In this document: positions 1 through 7,556 of the stretch, piece by piece
Layout: each line of letters opens with the position of its first letter
Numbering within the stretch: position 1 is the first letter of the stretch
Source of the DNA: Sporomusa sp.
Lineage (GTDB): Bacteria; Bacillota_C; Negativicutes; Sporomusales; Sporomusaceae
NCBI GenBank assembly: GCA_029256645.1
Contig: JAQSXM010000077.1
Coordinates: 1 to 11,085, forward strand
Direction: 5' to 3'
DNA: 11,085 bases
Made by a program: the position numbers and the translations under genes
Notes under the pieces: generated by a model
Seen by the model: the letters and a program-made list of their open reading frames with translations, nothing else
Database searches by the model: none
What the model was told of the DNA's origin: nothing

Positions 1-1
1 T

Positions 2-1306
2 ATTTCGGTGGCTAATATCTTGCAACAGCTAGGAGCACATGTTACATTAAGTGATGCCAAGTCTGTCGATAAAATGGATAAAGATTTTTCTCAGCTAACA
101 GCAAATGGTGTTGTCTTGGCGCTGGGAAATCAAACTGAACAATTGTTAGACGGTATAGACTATATCGTGTTATCCCCAGGCATATCTATCTATCTACCCC
201 TGGTTGCTGCAGCGCAAAGACGGGGCATACCTGTAATGAGCGAGGTGGAGGTTGCCTATCGGCTGAGTAGTGCGCCGATTATTGCAATTACCGGTACCAA
301 CGGCAAAACAACTACAACAACCCTGATTGGCGAGATACTAAAGACTACTGGCCGGCAGGTAGCTGTAGGTGGAAATATCGGTGCTGCATTGTCTGAGCAG
401 GCGCTTGAGGTTGGTGCTGATGGTTTTGTAGTTGCTGAAATATCAAGTTTCCAACTGGAGGGGGCTATAAAATTTAGACCCCATATTGCCGCCGTCTTAA
501 ACCTGACACCAGATCATTTGGATAGACATCACACCATGGCAGTATATCAGGAAATGAAAGAACGGATATTTGCCAATCAGGATAAAAATGATTACTTAAT
601 CCTTAATTATGATGATGTCATCGTACGGGGGATGGCTGAACGGGCATTAGGAAAAACAATGTATTTCAGCCGCCGGCAGCAACTTGATCAGGGGATTTTT
701 GAACATAACGGAACAATTACCCTGAAGTGGGAAGAGAAACTTATTGATATCTGTGCACTCAATGATATTCAAATAAAAGGTGGACATAATGTAGAGAATG
801 CACTGGCTGCCTGTGCTGTTGGCTATTTTGCAGGAGCTAGCCCTGAAGATATGGCTAAAGTCCTTAAAACATTCCAGGGTGTAGAGCATCGTATTGAACC
901 TGTGGCTGAGATTGCTGGTGTAGGCTATTATAATGATTCTAAAGCTACCAACCCTGAATCAACGATAAAAGCGCTTGAGGCTTTTCCCGGTCATATTATT
1001 CTCATTGCCGGCGGCCGGGATAAGAATACCGATTTAACCGAATTCATGCAGTTGGCCAAAGAGCGGGTTGACCATTTGATTGTATTGGGCGAAGCGCAAC
1101 AACGCTTTACTGAGGCTGCAACTCAGCATGGGGTAAAAAATATTCACAATGTGACTTCGTTTACTGAAGCAGTCACACTTGCGCGTAGCCTGGCTCAGCC
1201 ACCGCAGGTAGTGCTCTTGTCGCCAGCCTGTGCCAGCTATGATATGTTTGATAATTATGAGGAACGGGGGAAAGTATTCAAGGATTTAGTGCGCCGGTTA
1301 GGTTAA
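2..1306 (+). CDS. murD: UDP-N-acetylmuramoyl-L-alanine--D-glutamate ligase (MurD), 5' end missing
   Basis: MurD is the cytoplasmic ATP-dependent ligase that adds D-Glu to UDP-MurNAc-L-Ala. The frame is open to the window edge and its first visible residues (I-S-V-A-N) match the inside of the N-terminal G-x-G-x-S-G-I-S-V-A motif. The GTG at position 8 is therefore internal, and roughly 15-20 residues are missing upstream. Visible Mur ligase signatures are the P-loop GTNGKTTTT (Lys codon at 305-307), LTPDHLDRH, the GGHNVENALAA segment, the YNDSKATNP segment with the carbamylated-lysine region, and a C-terminal domain with IAGGRDK and LLSPACASYDMFDNYEERG. The C-terminus is complete at a TAA stop. 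The ftsW ribosome-binding site begins directly after that stop, so the two genes are surely co-transcribed. The family call is secure; only the start is unseen. Confidence 0.97.
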   Translation: MSVANILQQLGAHVTLSDAKSVDKMDKDFSQLTANGVVLALGNQTEQLLDGIDYIVLSPGISIYLPLVAAAQRRGIPVMSEVEVAYRLSSAPIIAITGTNGKTTTTTLIGEILKTTGRQVAVGGNIGAALSEQALEVGADGFVVAEISSFQLEGAIKFRPHIAAVLNLTPDHLDRHHTMAVYQEMKERIFANQDKNDYLILNYDDVIVRGMAERALGKTMYFSRRQQLDQGIFEHNGTITLKWEEKLIDICALNDIQIKGGHNVENALAACAVGYFAGASPEDMAKVLKTFQGVEHRIEPVAEIAGVGYYNDSKATNPESTIKALEAFPGHIILIAGGRDKNTDLTEFMQLAKERVDHLIVLGEAQQRFTEAATQHGVKNIHNVTSFTEAVTLARSLAQPPQVVLLSPACASYDMFDNYEERGKVFKDLVRRLG

Positions 1307-1314
1307 GGGGGGAG
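1307..1314 (+). promoter_or_regulatory. Shine-Dalgarno site of ftsW
   Basis: A GGGGGGAG run directly after the murD stop lies 5 nt before the TTG at 1320. It decides in favour of a TTG start for ftsW, since no ATG or GTG lies closer to a usable site. Confidence 0.75.
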
Positions 1315-1319
1315 CGAGA

Positions 1320-2423
1320 TTGGCGGTCAGACCTAAGTCGCCCGACTATGTCATCTTTTTTGCGATCATTGGTTTGTTAGGATTCGGGATAGTAATGGTT
1401 TATAGTTCAAGTGCGGTTTCTGCGTATGTCAACTATAATGACAGCTACTATTTTCTAAAACGCCAGATGATTTGGGCCACATTGGGAGTGCTGGCCATGC
1501 TATTTACTATGAACGTTGATTATCATACATGGCGCGCCCTGGCGAAACCCGCGATGATAATTACCCTTATTCTATTAATACTTGTCCTTGTTCCGGGTTT
1601 AGGCAAAGTTGTCAATGGTGCAAGGCGCTGGTTAGGTTTCGGTTCACTGTATCTGCAACCATCAGAAATAGCAAAAATGAGTATGGTGCTCTTTACTGCC
1701 AATAGCCTGGCAAAATCGCAGGATAAAATTGGCAGCTTTATGAAAGGGATTGTCCCCCAATTACTGATGCTCTTGGTAGTATTTGGTCTAATTTTAAAAG
1801 AGCCTGATCTGGGAACAGCACTTGTTATTGGTGGTACAGTGTTTATTTTGTTATTTGCTGCAGGTGCCAGATTATCACATTTAGGGTCGTTAGGTGCCGT
1901 CGGTGTTGCCGCAATAGTTGCTGCGATTATTGCAGAGCCATACCGGCTAAAACGATTGTTAGCCTTTAGTGATCCGTGGGCTGACCCGTTAAACAGCGGC
2001 TACCATATCATTCAGTCTTTGTATGCTATTGGATCAGGCGGTTTGTTTGGTGTTGGCTTAGGCCGCAGCCGGGAAAAGTTTTTGTATTTGCCTGAACCGC
2101 ATACCGATTTTATTTTTGCTATATTAGGGGAAGAACTGGGGTTTATTGGTACAGCTACTGTGATCATACTATTCTTTCTCTTTGCCTGGCGAGGTTATAA
2201 AATAGCCATTTCAGCACCAGATATTTTTGGGAGTTTATTGGCTGGCGGCCTAACAAGTATCATCGTTTTGCAAGCCCTTATGAATATTGCGGTGGTTACC
2301 GCATCCATGCCGGTTACAGGAATACCATTGCCATTTATTAGTTTTGGCGGTTCTGCGCTAATTTTTACGCTTGCGGGGGTAGGAATTCTGCTTAATATAT
2401 CACGATATGTAAACTTGAAATGA
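1320..2423 (+). CDS. ftsW: Septal peptidoglycan polymerase FtsW/SpoVE (SEDS family)
   Basis: This is a SEDS-family integral membrane glycosyltransferase that polymerises lipid II with a partner class B PBP. The 367 residues are almost wholly hydrophobic and fit the ten-helix SEDS topology. Family signatures in order are the N-terminal GIVMVYSSS segment, NGARRWLGFGSLYLQPSEIAKM, KEPDLGTALVI, GLGRSREKFLYLPEPHTDFIFA followed by GEELGFIG, and a C-terminal PLPFISFGGSAL. The Asp of H-T-D-F (codon 2106-2108, about residue 263) matches the catalytic Asp of RodA/FtsW. A position between murD and murG supports FtsW or its sporulation paralogue SpoVE over RodA; sequence alone does not separate FtsW from SpoVE. 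The start is TTG at 1320 behind a strong Shine-Dalgarno site. Its TGA stop overlaps an upstream in-frame ATG of the murG frame, which I do not take as the murG start. Confidence 0.95.
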   Translation: MAVRPKSPDYVIFFAIIGLLGFGIVMVYSSSAVSAYVNYNDSYYFLKRQMIWATLGVLAMLFTMNVDYHTWRALAKPAMIITLILLILVLVPGLGKVVNGARRWLGFGSLYLQPSEIAKMSMVLFTANSLAKSQDKIGSFMKGIVPQLLMLLVVFGLILKEPDLGTALVIGGTVFILLFAAGARLSHLGSLGAVGVAAIVAAIIAEPYRLKRLLAFSDPWADPLNSGYHIIQSLYAIGSGGLFGVGLGRSREKFLYLPEPHTDFIFAILGEELGFIGTATVIILFFLFAWRGYKIAISAPDIFGSLLAGGLTSIIVLQALMNIAVVTASMPVTGIPLPFISFGGSALIFTLAGVGILLNISRYVNLK

Positions 2424-2427
2424 ATTT

Positions 2428-2433
2428 AGGGGG
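2428..2433 (+). promoter_or_regulatory. Shine-Dalgarno site that fixes the murG start
   Basis: AGGGGG lies 7 nt before the ATG at 2441. The alternative in-frame ATG at 2420, overlapping the ftsW stop, has no such site. The protein from 2441 begins directly with the MurG glycine-rich motif, as is normal for the family. Confidence 0.8.
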
Positions 2434-2440
2434 CAACCAT

Positions 2441-3568
2441 ATGCGCCTGATTATATCTGGCGGGGGAACCGGTGGTCACATCTACCCCGCCGTTACTATC
2501 GCAAGAGAAGTAGCCAGGTTGAGTGACAATTGCGAAATCTTATTTGTGGGAACTAAACAGGGCCTTGAGGCTGATATTGTGCCCAAAGAAGGGTTTAATT
2601 TTACAACAATTGAAGTACGGGGGCTGGAACGCCGAATCTCCTGGCAGAATATCAAGACACTGTTTAATACTGCCGGTAGTGTTTGGGGTTCAGTAAAAAT
2701 TATAAAAAATTTTAAACCTGATGTTGTTATTGGTACTGGCGGTTATGTGTGTGGTCCGGTGCTGCTGGCGGCCAGCCTGCTTAAAATACCAACCATCATT
2801 CAGGAACAAAATGTAATACCTGGTATAACTAATAGAATATTATCCCGGTTTGTTGATAAAATTGCTGTAGGATATAAGGAAGCTGAGCAATATTTTAAGC
2901 AGTACAAGCCTGATCAGCTTGTATTTACAGGCAATCCTATTAGACCGGAGATTATGTCGGCTATCCGTGGGGAGGGGCAAACCGAGTTAGAATTAGATTC
3001 CAATAAGCTTACGTTACTGGTAGTTGGCGGTAGCCGTGGGGCCCGCAGTATAAACAATGCTATGTTTGATGTGTACAAACATTTTAACAAGAGTCCACGC
3101 ATTCAAATATTGCATGTAACAGGGCAAAACGAGTATAATAGCATAGTTGGCAATATTAAACAAGCTGGTATAGACATTTCCAGTGGTGGAAATATTATCA
3201 TCAAACCATATTTGTATAATATGCCCCTAGCTTTGGCTGCCGCGGATTTAGCGATTTTCCGGGCCGGGGCTGTGGGATTGGCGGAATTAGCAGCCAGAGG
3301 TATTCCCTCAATATTGATACCGTATCCCTATGCTGCCGAAAATCATCAGGAATACAATGCCAGAGCTCTTGCGCGGCAGGGGGCGGCAACAGTTATTGCT
3401 GATAAAGAATTAACAGGGATTAAGCTAATAAATACCATTGAGAACCTACTAGAGAATCCGGCCATATTATCAAGTATGGCTAAAAAGAGCAGAGAGTTGG
3501 GCCGGCCTCAGGCGGCTGAAGCAATTGCCCGGCTGGCCCTTTGCCTTATAAAGCTGCAAAGTAAATAA
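2441..3568 (+). CDS. murG: UDP-N-acetylglucosamine--lipid I GlcNAc transferase (MurG)
   Basis: MurG is a peripheral membrane GT28 glycosyltransferase that moves GlcNAc onto lipid I to form lipid II. The 375-residue product has the normal length. Visible motifs are the N-terminal SGGGTGGHIYPA loop (residues 6-17), GTGGYVCGPVLLAA, QEQNVIPGITNR, GNPIRPEI, the second-domain glycine loop VVGGSRGARSIN, and the donor-site segment R-A-G-A-V-G-L-A-E-L (residues 274-283) followed by IPYPYAAENHQEYNA. The usual Thr two residues after RAGA (E. coli Thr266) is Gly279 here, while the ribose-binding Glu is kept as Glu282. The gene starts 17 nt after the ftsW stop, so it is part of the same transcription unit. 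Function is secure. The ATG at 2420 would add seven residues and is less likely. Confidence 0.96.
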   Translation: MRLIISGGGTGGHIYPAVTIAREVARLSDNCEILFVGTKQGLEADIVPKEGFNFTTIEVRGLERRISWQNIKTLFNTAGSVWGSVKIIKNFKPDVVIGTGGYVCGPVLLAASLLKIPTIIQEQNVIPGITNRILSRFVDKIAVGYKEAEQYFKQYKPDQLVFTGNPIRPEIMSAIRGEGQTELELDSNKLTLLVVGGSRGARSINNAMFDVYKHFNKSPRIQILHVTGQNEYNSIVGNIKQAGIDISSGGNIIIKPYLYNMPLALAAADLAIFRAGAVGLAELAARGIPSILIPYPYAAENHQEYNARALARQGAATVIADKELTGIKLINTIENLLENPAILSSMAKKSRELGRPQAAEAIARLALCLIKLQSK

Positions 3569-3702
3569 TAAAAGGTAACACCGGATGTGGGCAGCGCATA
3601 CTATGTGGTATGCCAGAGCGGCAACCGGGTAGTTTAGGAGCAGCTCTTTCTGCCGGATGCGGGCGCCGGAGACGGGGTGCGCAAGAAAGGGGAGAAATAC
3701 TG
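3569..3702 (+). other. GC-rich murG-murC spacer with hairpins and a short imperfect direct repeat
   Basis: This 134-nt gap is far richer in G and C than its surroundings: by hand count 69 of the 110 bases from 3581 to 3690 are G or C. It holds a perfect 6-bp stem (3596-3601 with 3608-3613, 6-nt loop), several CCGG self-complementary blocks, and a 16-nt element at 3581-3596 that recurs at 3653-3668 with 13 of 16 bases matching. The murC frame stays open back to 3610, but the extra 31 residues are Arg/Gly-rich and unlike MurC, so I regard it as non-coding. There is no T-run after the hairpin, so it is not a clear intrinsic terminator. It could be a structured leader for murC or a decayed repeat element. 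Confidence 0.55.
3686..3694 (+). promoter_or_regulatory. Shine-Dalgarno site that fixes a TTG start for murC
   Basis: AAAGGGGAG lies 8 nt before TTG 3703. This TTG begins the MurC homology (VDDVKKIHFIGIGGSGMS). The upstream in-frame ATG at 3610 lacks a good site and would add an atypical Arg/Gly-rich extension. Confidence 0.75.
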
Positions 3703-5085
3703 TTGTTAGTAGATGATGTAAAGAAAATTCATTTTATTGGTATAGGTGGCTCCGGTATGAGTGCTATTGCAAAAGTATTGCTTGATATGGGGTATGCTGT
3801 TTCAGGCTCTGATGCTCAGAAATCGGCTGTTACCTCCAAGCTTGAGCAGGCTGGTGCAAGGGTGCATATTGGTCACAGTTATGAAAATATTGGTGATACG
3901 CAAGCTGTAGTTGTTTCAACAGCTATCCCCGAAACAAACCCGGAGGTTAAAGCTGCACGTGACAAGGAGATTCCTGTATATCACCGGGCTGATATGCTGG
4001 CATTTCTAATGCGCAAACGACAGGGAATAGCTGTTGCCGGCGCTCATGGCAAGACCACAACTACCTCGATGATTGCCCTCATGCTTGAGAAATCGGGTAT
4101 GGACCCGACGATCATTATTGGCGGTGAGCTAGAATCAATTGGCGGCAGCGCAAAACTCGGTCATGGTTCCTATTTAGTAGCTGAGGCCGACGAAAGCGAT
4201 GGCTCTTTTTTGAAACTTGCACCGCATATTGCTGTTGTGACTAATATTGAGAACGATCATATGGACTACTACAAGACTATGGATAATATATTACGCACTT
4301 TCGATGAATTTTTACATAAGCTCAAGCCGGTTGATGGATTAGCCGTTTTGTGTTTCGACAATGCCTATGTCCGGAATATGGCGTCTAAACTTGAAAAGCG
4401 TTACGTGTCCTATGCGCTTGAGCATGATGCTGATTATACTGCGCGTAATATAAAATCCGATGGTCCGGTGACAATCTTTGATGTGCATTACCGTGATGAG
4501 CTTTTAGGTACGGCTAGAATTTGTGTTCCAGGGCTGCATAATGTTGCGAATGCCTTAGCTGCTGTGGCTGTGGGGGTTGAAGCAGGGCTGAGTTTTTCTC
4601 AAATTGCTGAAGGCCTAAGCCAGTTTCAAGGAGCTAAACGTCGCTTTCAGTCCAAAGGTCGGGTAAATGGCGTTTGGGTAGTAGATGACTATGCTCATCA
4701 TCCTACAGAAATAACGACCACCTTGTTAGGTGCGCGTCAAACGGAACCCAAACGGTTGATTTGCGTTTTTCAGCCGCATAGATATACACGTACCCAGTTT
4801 TTGAGTAAGGAGTTCGGCAGTGCTTTTACTGCGGCTGATATGCTGATTCTTACTGATATTTACTCAGCTGGAGAACAGCCTATTCCGGGGATAACCGGCG
4901 AGACACTCAAGAATGAGGTTGAGCGGCAAACCAATCAACGAGTTACTTACATACCGGACAAAGATAAAATTGCCCGGTATCTAGCTGAAATTGTAGAGCC
5001 CGGAGATTTAGTAATGACCATGGGAGCTGGCAATATCTATCAAACAGGGGAAGAACTGGTAGAGAAGCTTATGCATCAGCAGTAG
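3703..5085 (+). CDS. murC: UDP-N-acetylmuramate--L-alanine ligase (MurC)
   Basis: MurC is the cytoplasmic ATP-dependent ligase that adds L-Ala to UDP-MurNAc, the first step of stem-peptide assembly. From the TTG at 3703 the product is 460 residues, normal for the family. Signatures in order are the N-terminal IGIGGSGMSAIA Rossmann motif (residues 12-23), the P-loop AGAHGKTTTTSM with Lys117 (codon 4051-4053), EADESDGSF, TNIENDHMDYY, GLHNVANALAA, GAKRRFQ, VDDYAHHPTEI, FQPHRYTRT and DIYSAGEQPI. The YAHHP and PHRYTRT motifs are specific to MurC (and Mpl) among Mur ligases. Mpl is unlikely in this cluster. In many Firmicutes murB follows directly; here a 73-nt gap leads to murA instead. A longer protein starting at 3610 is possible on paper but improbable. 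Confidence 0.96.
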   Translation: MLVDDVKKIHFIGIGGSGMSAIAKVLLDMGYAVSGSDAQKSAVTSKLEQAGARVHIGHSYENIGDTQAVVVSTAIPETNPEVKAARDKEIPVYHRADMLAFLMRKRQGIAVAGAHGKTTTTSMIALMLEKSGMDPTIIIGGELESIGGSAKLGHGSYLVAEADESDGSFLKLAPHIAVVTNIENDHMDYYKTMDNILRTFDEFLHKLKPVDGLAVLCFDNAYVRNMASKLEKRYVSYALEHDADYTARNIKSDGPVTIFDVHYRDELLGTARICVPGLHNVANALAAVAVGVEAGLSFSQIAEGLSQFQGAKRRFQSKGRVNGVWVVDDYAHHPTEITTTLLGARQTEPKRLICVFQPHRYTRTQFLSKEFGSAFTAADMLILTDIYSAGEQPIPGITGETLKNEVERQTNQRVTYIPDKDKIARYLAEIVEPGDLVMTMGAGNIYQTGEELVEKLMHQQ

Positions 5086-5145
5086 TAATCTGTAGACAAT
5101 TATTAGAGATTAGAGAGATAGAAATAAGGGTGATTGTACTTGTCT

Positions 5146-5153
5146 GGGAGGGA
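5146..5153 (+). promoter_or_regulatory. Shine-Dalgarno site of murA
   Basis: GGGAGGGA lies 5 nt before ATG 5159. It is the only recognisable element in the 73-nt, purine-rich murC-murA gap, where I see no terminator and no convincing promoter. Confidence 0.7.
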
Positions 5154-5158
5154 AGACG

Positions 5159-6409
5159 ATGGAGAAATTTATCGTCAAAGGAGAAGTACAACTATGTGGC
5201 AACGTCCGGGTAAGCGGGGCTAAAAACGCTACGTTGCCAATTATGGCAGCAACGCTCCTGTGTTCAGGCGTCAGTATTATTCACGATGTTCCATATTTGC
5301 GTGACATTCAAGCCATGCAGGATATTTTGACACTGATTGGGGCTAAAATATCCAGGCAAGGCCATACAATGCTGATTGACACTACTAATGTCAGCAAGGC
5401 CGAAATACCCGAGCATCTTATGCGGGAAATGCGGGCTTCGGTATTTTTGATGGGGCCGCTTTTAGGGCGATTTCGTAAAGTCAGAGTTTCCTACCCTGGT
5501 GGTTGTGCTATCGGTCCAAGACCAATTAACCTACATATCAAAGCTCTCGAAAAAATCGGCGCAAAAGTTGATGAAAGTTTTGGTTTTATTGAGGCAGAAG
5601 CGGCAGAATTAACTGGCGGCGAGGTCAATTTTGACTTTCCAAGTGTTGGTGCGACTGAGAATGCAATGATGGCTGCCGCACTGGCTAAAGGAACAACGAT
5701 TATCCGCAATGCGGCCCGTGAACCTGAAATAACCGATTTACAATCAATCTTGAATAAAATGGGCGCAAGAATCAGCGGTGCTGGTACGGACACTATCAGA
5801 ATTGACGGAGTTGCAAAACTTACTCCTGCGGAGCACACCGTAATGTGCGACAGGATTGAAGCAGGTACTTTTTTAATGGCAAGTGTTATGACGCGTGGTG
5901 ATGTTGTCGTTGAAAATATTATTCCAGAGCACTTGTTTTCGGTCACTGATAAATTACAAGAAATTGGGGCTCAGATAGTTACCGGCAAGGATTATGTCAG
6001 GATAAAAGCGGGGGAACTTAGAGGTGTTGATATTAAAACCTTGCCTTATCCGGGATTTCCAACCGACCTGCAGGCCCCTATGCTGTCGCTGGTTACTATT
6101 GCCAAAGGTACCAGTATTATTACGGAAACTATTTTTGAGAATCGCTTTAAGCATGTAGATGAGCTCACCCGCATGGGTGCTAAAATCAAAGTTGAAGGCC
6201 GTACTGCTATTATTCGCGGTGTTCCAAGTTTAACCGGAGCCATTGTGGCGGCACCTGATTTAAGGGCTGGCAGTGCCTTAGTACTAGCGGCTTTAGCCGC
6301 TAAGGGAACCTCTGAGGTTGAGCAAGTCTATCATATTGATCGGGGTTATGAAAACATAGAGAAAAAACTGCAGGCCTTAGGAGCACAGATTGTACGGGTA
6401 ACAGGGTAG
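5159..6409 (+). CDS. murA: UDP-N-acetylglucosamine 1-carboxyvinyltransferase (MurA)
   Basis: MurA is a cytoplasmic enzyme that transfers enolpyruvate from PEP to UDP-GlcNAc, the first committed step of peptidoglycan synthesis. The 416 residues match the usual length. Visible active-site residues are Lys22-Asn23 in SGAKNATLP, the PEP-reactive Cys116 in PGGCAIGPRP (codon 5504-5506), Asp303 in FPTDLQAPM (equivalent of E. coli Asp305), Arg369 in DLRAGSALV and Arg395 in HIDRGYE. Having Cys rather than Asp at the active loop predicts a fosfomycin-sensitive type enzyme; this is family knowledge, not tested here. Firmicutes often carry two MurA paralogues, and I cannot tell which one this is. The neighbours murC and ddl suit the pathway. 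The ddl Shine-Dalgarno site begins 3 nt after the murA stop. Confidence 0.97.
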   Translation: MEKFIVKGEVQLCGNVRVSGAKNATLPIMAATLLCSGVSIIHDVPYLRDIQAMQDILTLIGAKISRQGHTMLIDTTNVSKAEIPEHLMREMRASVFLMGPLLGRFRKVRVSYPGGCAIGPRPINLHIKALEKIGAKVDESFGFIEAEAAELTGGEVNFDFPSVGATENAMMAAALAKGTTIIRNAAREPEITDLQSILNKMGARISGAGTDTIRIDGVAKLTPAEHTVMCDRIEAGTFLMASVMTRGDVVVENIIPEHLFSVTDKLQEIGAQIVTGKDYVRIKAGELRGVDIKTLPYPGFPTDLQAPMLSLVTIAKGTSIITETIFENRFKHVDELTRMGAKIKVEGRTAIIRGVPSLTGAIVAAPDLRAGSALVLAALAAKGTSEVEQVYHIDRGYENIEKKLQALGAQIVRVTG

Positions 6410-6427
6410 TTGAAGGGGGGACATTGA

Positions 6428-7357
6428 ATGAAAAATAAAAAAATTGCAGTTGTCATGGGTGGGCCGTCGGCTGAGCGGGAGGTATCACTGAATACCGGGA
6501 AAGCGATCCTGGGGGCACTGCAAGAAAAAGGATATAATGCCGTAGGTATTGACCTAATCCCCCGAAACTTTGTCGAACAATTAAAGAATGAACAGATTGA
6601 TGTAGTGTTTAATGCTATTCATGGCCTCTACGGCGAAGATGGACTTCTGCAAGGTACACTTGAAATGTTAGGCATACCATACACCGGTTCAGGTGTGTTG
6701 GCCAGTGCTGTAGCTATGGATAAAGCAGTCACAAAACGCTTATTTGTAGCTGCAGGAATCCCAACACCTCGCTCGCGGCTTTATAGCAAGCAGGAGGCCG
6801 GCGGGAATTTGGCCAGTGAGATTCAAATGGAGTTTGGTATACCTGTGGTTATTAAAGCTGCTGCCCAGGGTTCAAGTATTGGGGTGACAATTGTGGAAGA
6901 ACCCTCTAACATCGAATCTGCTATAACAGAAGCCTTTAAATTTAGTGACCATATTGTTGTTGAGGAATTTATTAGAGGAAAAGAATTGACTGTTGCTATA
7001 CTTGGCTCTGACCAGCCTGAAGTACTCCCGATCACTGAGATCGTTCCACAGTCAGGACGTTATGATTACCAGTCAAAATATACTAAGGGTGCTACCGAAT
7101 ATATTGTACCTGCCAGCCTGACGGTTGAGACCACTAGCCGGGTTCAGCAAGTAGCACTTGCCGCATATAAGCTGTTAAACTGCCGCGGGATTGGTCGTGT
7201 CGACGTAATGCTTGACAAGGACAATAATCCTTATGTACTGGAAGTTAATACTATTCCGGGTATGACAGCTACCAGCCTGGTACCTAAGGCTGCTGCTGCC
7301 GTCGGCATACACTTTACTGATTTATGTGAGCGGATTCTATTGACAGCCGTTGATTAA
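6428..7357 (+). CDS. ddl: D-alanine--D-alanine ligase (Ddl)
   Basis: Ddl is a cytoplasmic ATP-grasp enzyme that makes the D-Ala-D-Ala dipeptide added to the stem peptide by MurF. At 309 residues it is the short (DdlB-like) form. Visible features are GGPSAEREVSL (residues 11-21, with the catalytic-triad Glu16), FNAIHGLYGEDGLLQG, MDKAVTKRLF, the ATP-grasp loop QGSSIGV, and RVDVMLD followed by LEVNTIPGMTATSLVP near the C-terminus. The omega-loop reads YDYQSKY with Lys217-Tyr218. Tyr at this position marks D-Ala-D-Ala ligases, whereas D-Ala-D-lactate ligases carry Phe, so vancomycin-resistance type specificity is not expected. An eight-base AAGGGGGG site lies 7 nt before the ATG. It is the last gene of its transcription unit, with an intrinsic terminator 9 nt after its stop. 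Confidence 0.96.
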   Translation: MKNKKIAVVMGGPSAEREVSLNTGKAILGALQEKGYNAVGIDLIPRNFVEQLKNEQIDVVFNAIHGLYGEDGLLQGTLEMLGIPYTGSGVLASAVAMDKAVTKRLFVAAGIPTPRSRLYSKQEAGGNLASEIQMEFGIPVVIKAAAQGSSIGVTIVEEPSNIESAITEAFKFSDHIVVEEFIRGKELTVAILGSDQPEVLPITEIVPQSGRYDYQSKYTKGATEYIVPASLTVETTSRVQQVALAAYKLLNCRGIGRVDVMLDKDNNPYVLEVNTIPGMTATSLVPKAAAAVGIHFTDLCERILLTAVD

Positions 7358-7366
7358 ACGTCTTGT

Positions 7367-7398
7367 GGGCAGCGTCGACTGATACTGCCCGTTTTTTT
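7367..7398 (+). terminator. Intrinsic terminator after ddl
   Basis: GGGCAG (7367-7372) pairs with CTGCCC (7385-7390) around a 12-nt loop and is followed one base later by seven T's (7392-7398). Position and T-run fit a Rho-independent terminator ending the murD-ddl unit. The stem is short but GC-rich. Confidence 0.8.
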
Positions 7399-7433
7399 AC
7401 ATGTGCTGTTAGACAAGTTCACTTTATCTGATA

Positions 7434-7484
7434 GCTAAGCGCCACTATACTCCGCTTCTTAGTGACGGTATAGTGGCGCTTAGC
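7434..7484 (+). repeat. Perfect 17-bp inverted repeat, hairpin of repeat unit 1
   Basis: The left arm 7434-7450 is the exact reverse complement of the right arm 7468-7484, with a 17-nt loop at 7451-7467. Its GCTTAGC end can alternatively pair with GCTAAGC at 7500-7506 in the tail. There is no T-run after the stem, so a simple terminator is unlikely. Confidence 0.9.
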
Positions 7485-7556
7485 TCCTGGATTGGTTCAG
7501 CTAAGCCTAGAAGTTCATTGACATTTCCTTCTAAGCAAGTTTCACTTTATCCGATA

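Noticed and set aside
2420..2440. murG start at ATG 2420 overlapping the ftsW stop
   Set aside because: The Shine-Dalgarno site at 2428-2433 lies downstream of it and serves ATG 2441, where MurG homology begins.
3610..3702. N-terminal extension of murC from ATG 3610
   Set aside because: The 31 extra residues are Arg/Gly-rich and unlike MurC, and a well-spaced Shine-Dalgarno site precedes TTG 3703 where the family homology begins.
5491..5946. A 151-codon open frame on the minus strand within murA
   Set aside because: It lies wholly inside a well-supported murA gene, has no family signature and fits a codon-bias shadow.
7365..7374. GTGGGCAGCG shared by the murG-murC spacer (3587-3596) and the ddl terminator
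   Set aside because: A single 10-mer match without wider similarity can be chance; in the terminator it is explained by the stem.
7434..7484. Intrinsic terminator formed by the perfect 17-bp palindrome
   Set aside because: No T-run follows either arm on either strand, and a proper terminator already lies at 7367-7398.
7518..7523. TTGACA, a consensus -35 hexamer, in the tail of repeat unit 1
   Set aside because: No -10-like hexamer follows at 16-18 nt, and unit 2 carries TTGGCA at the same place.
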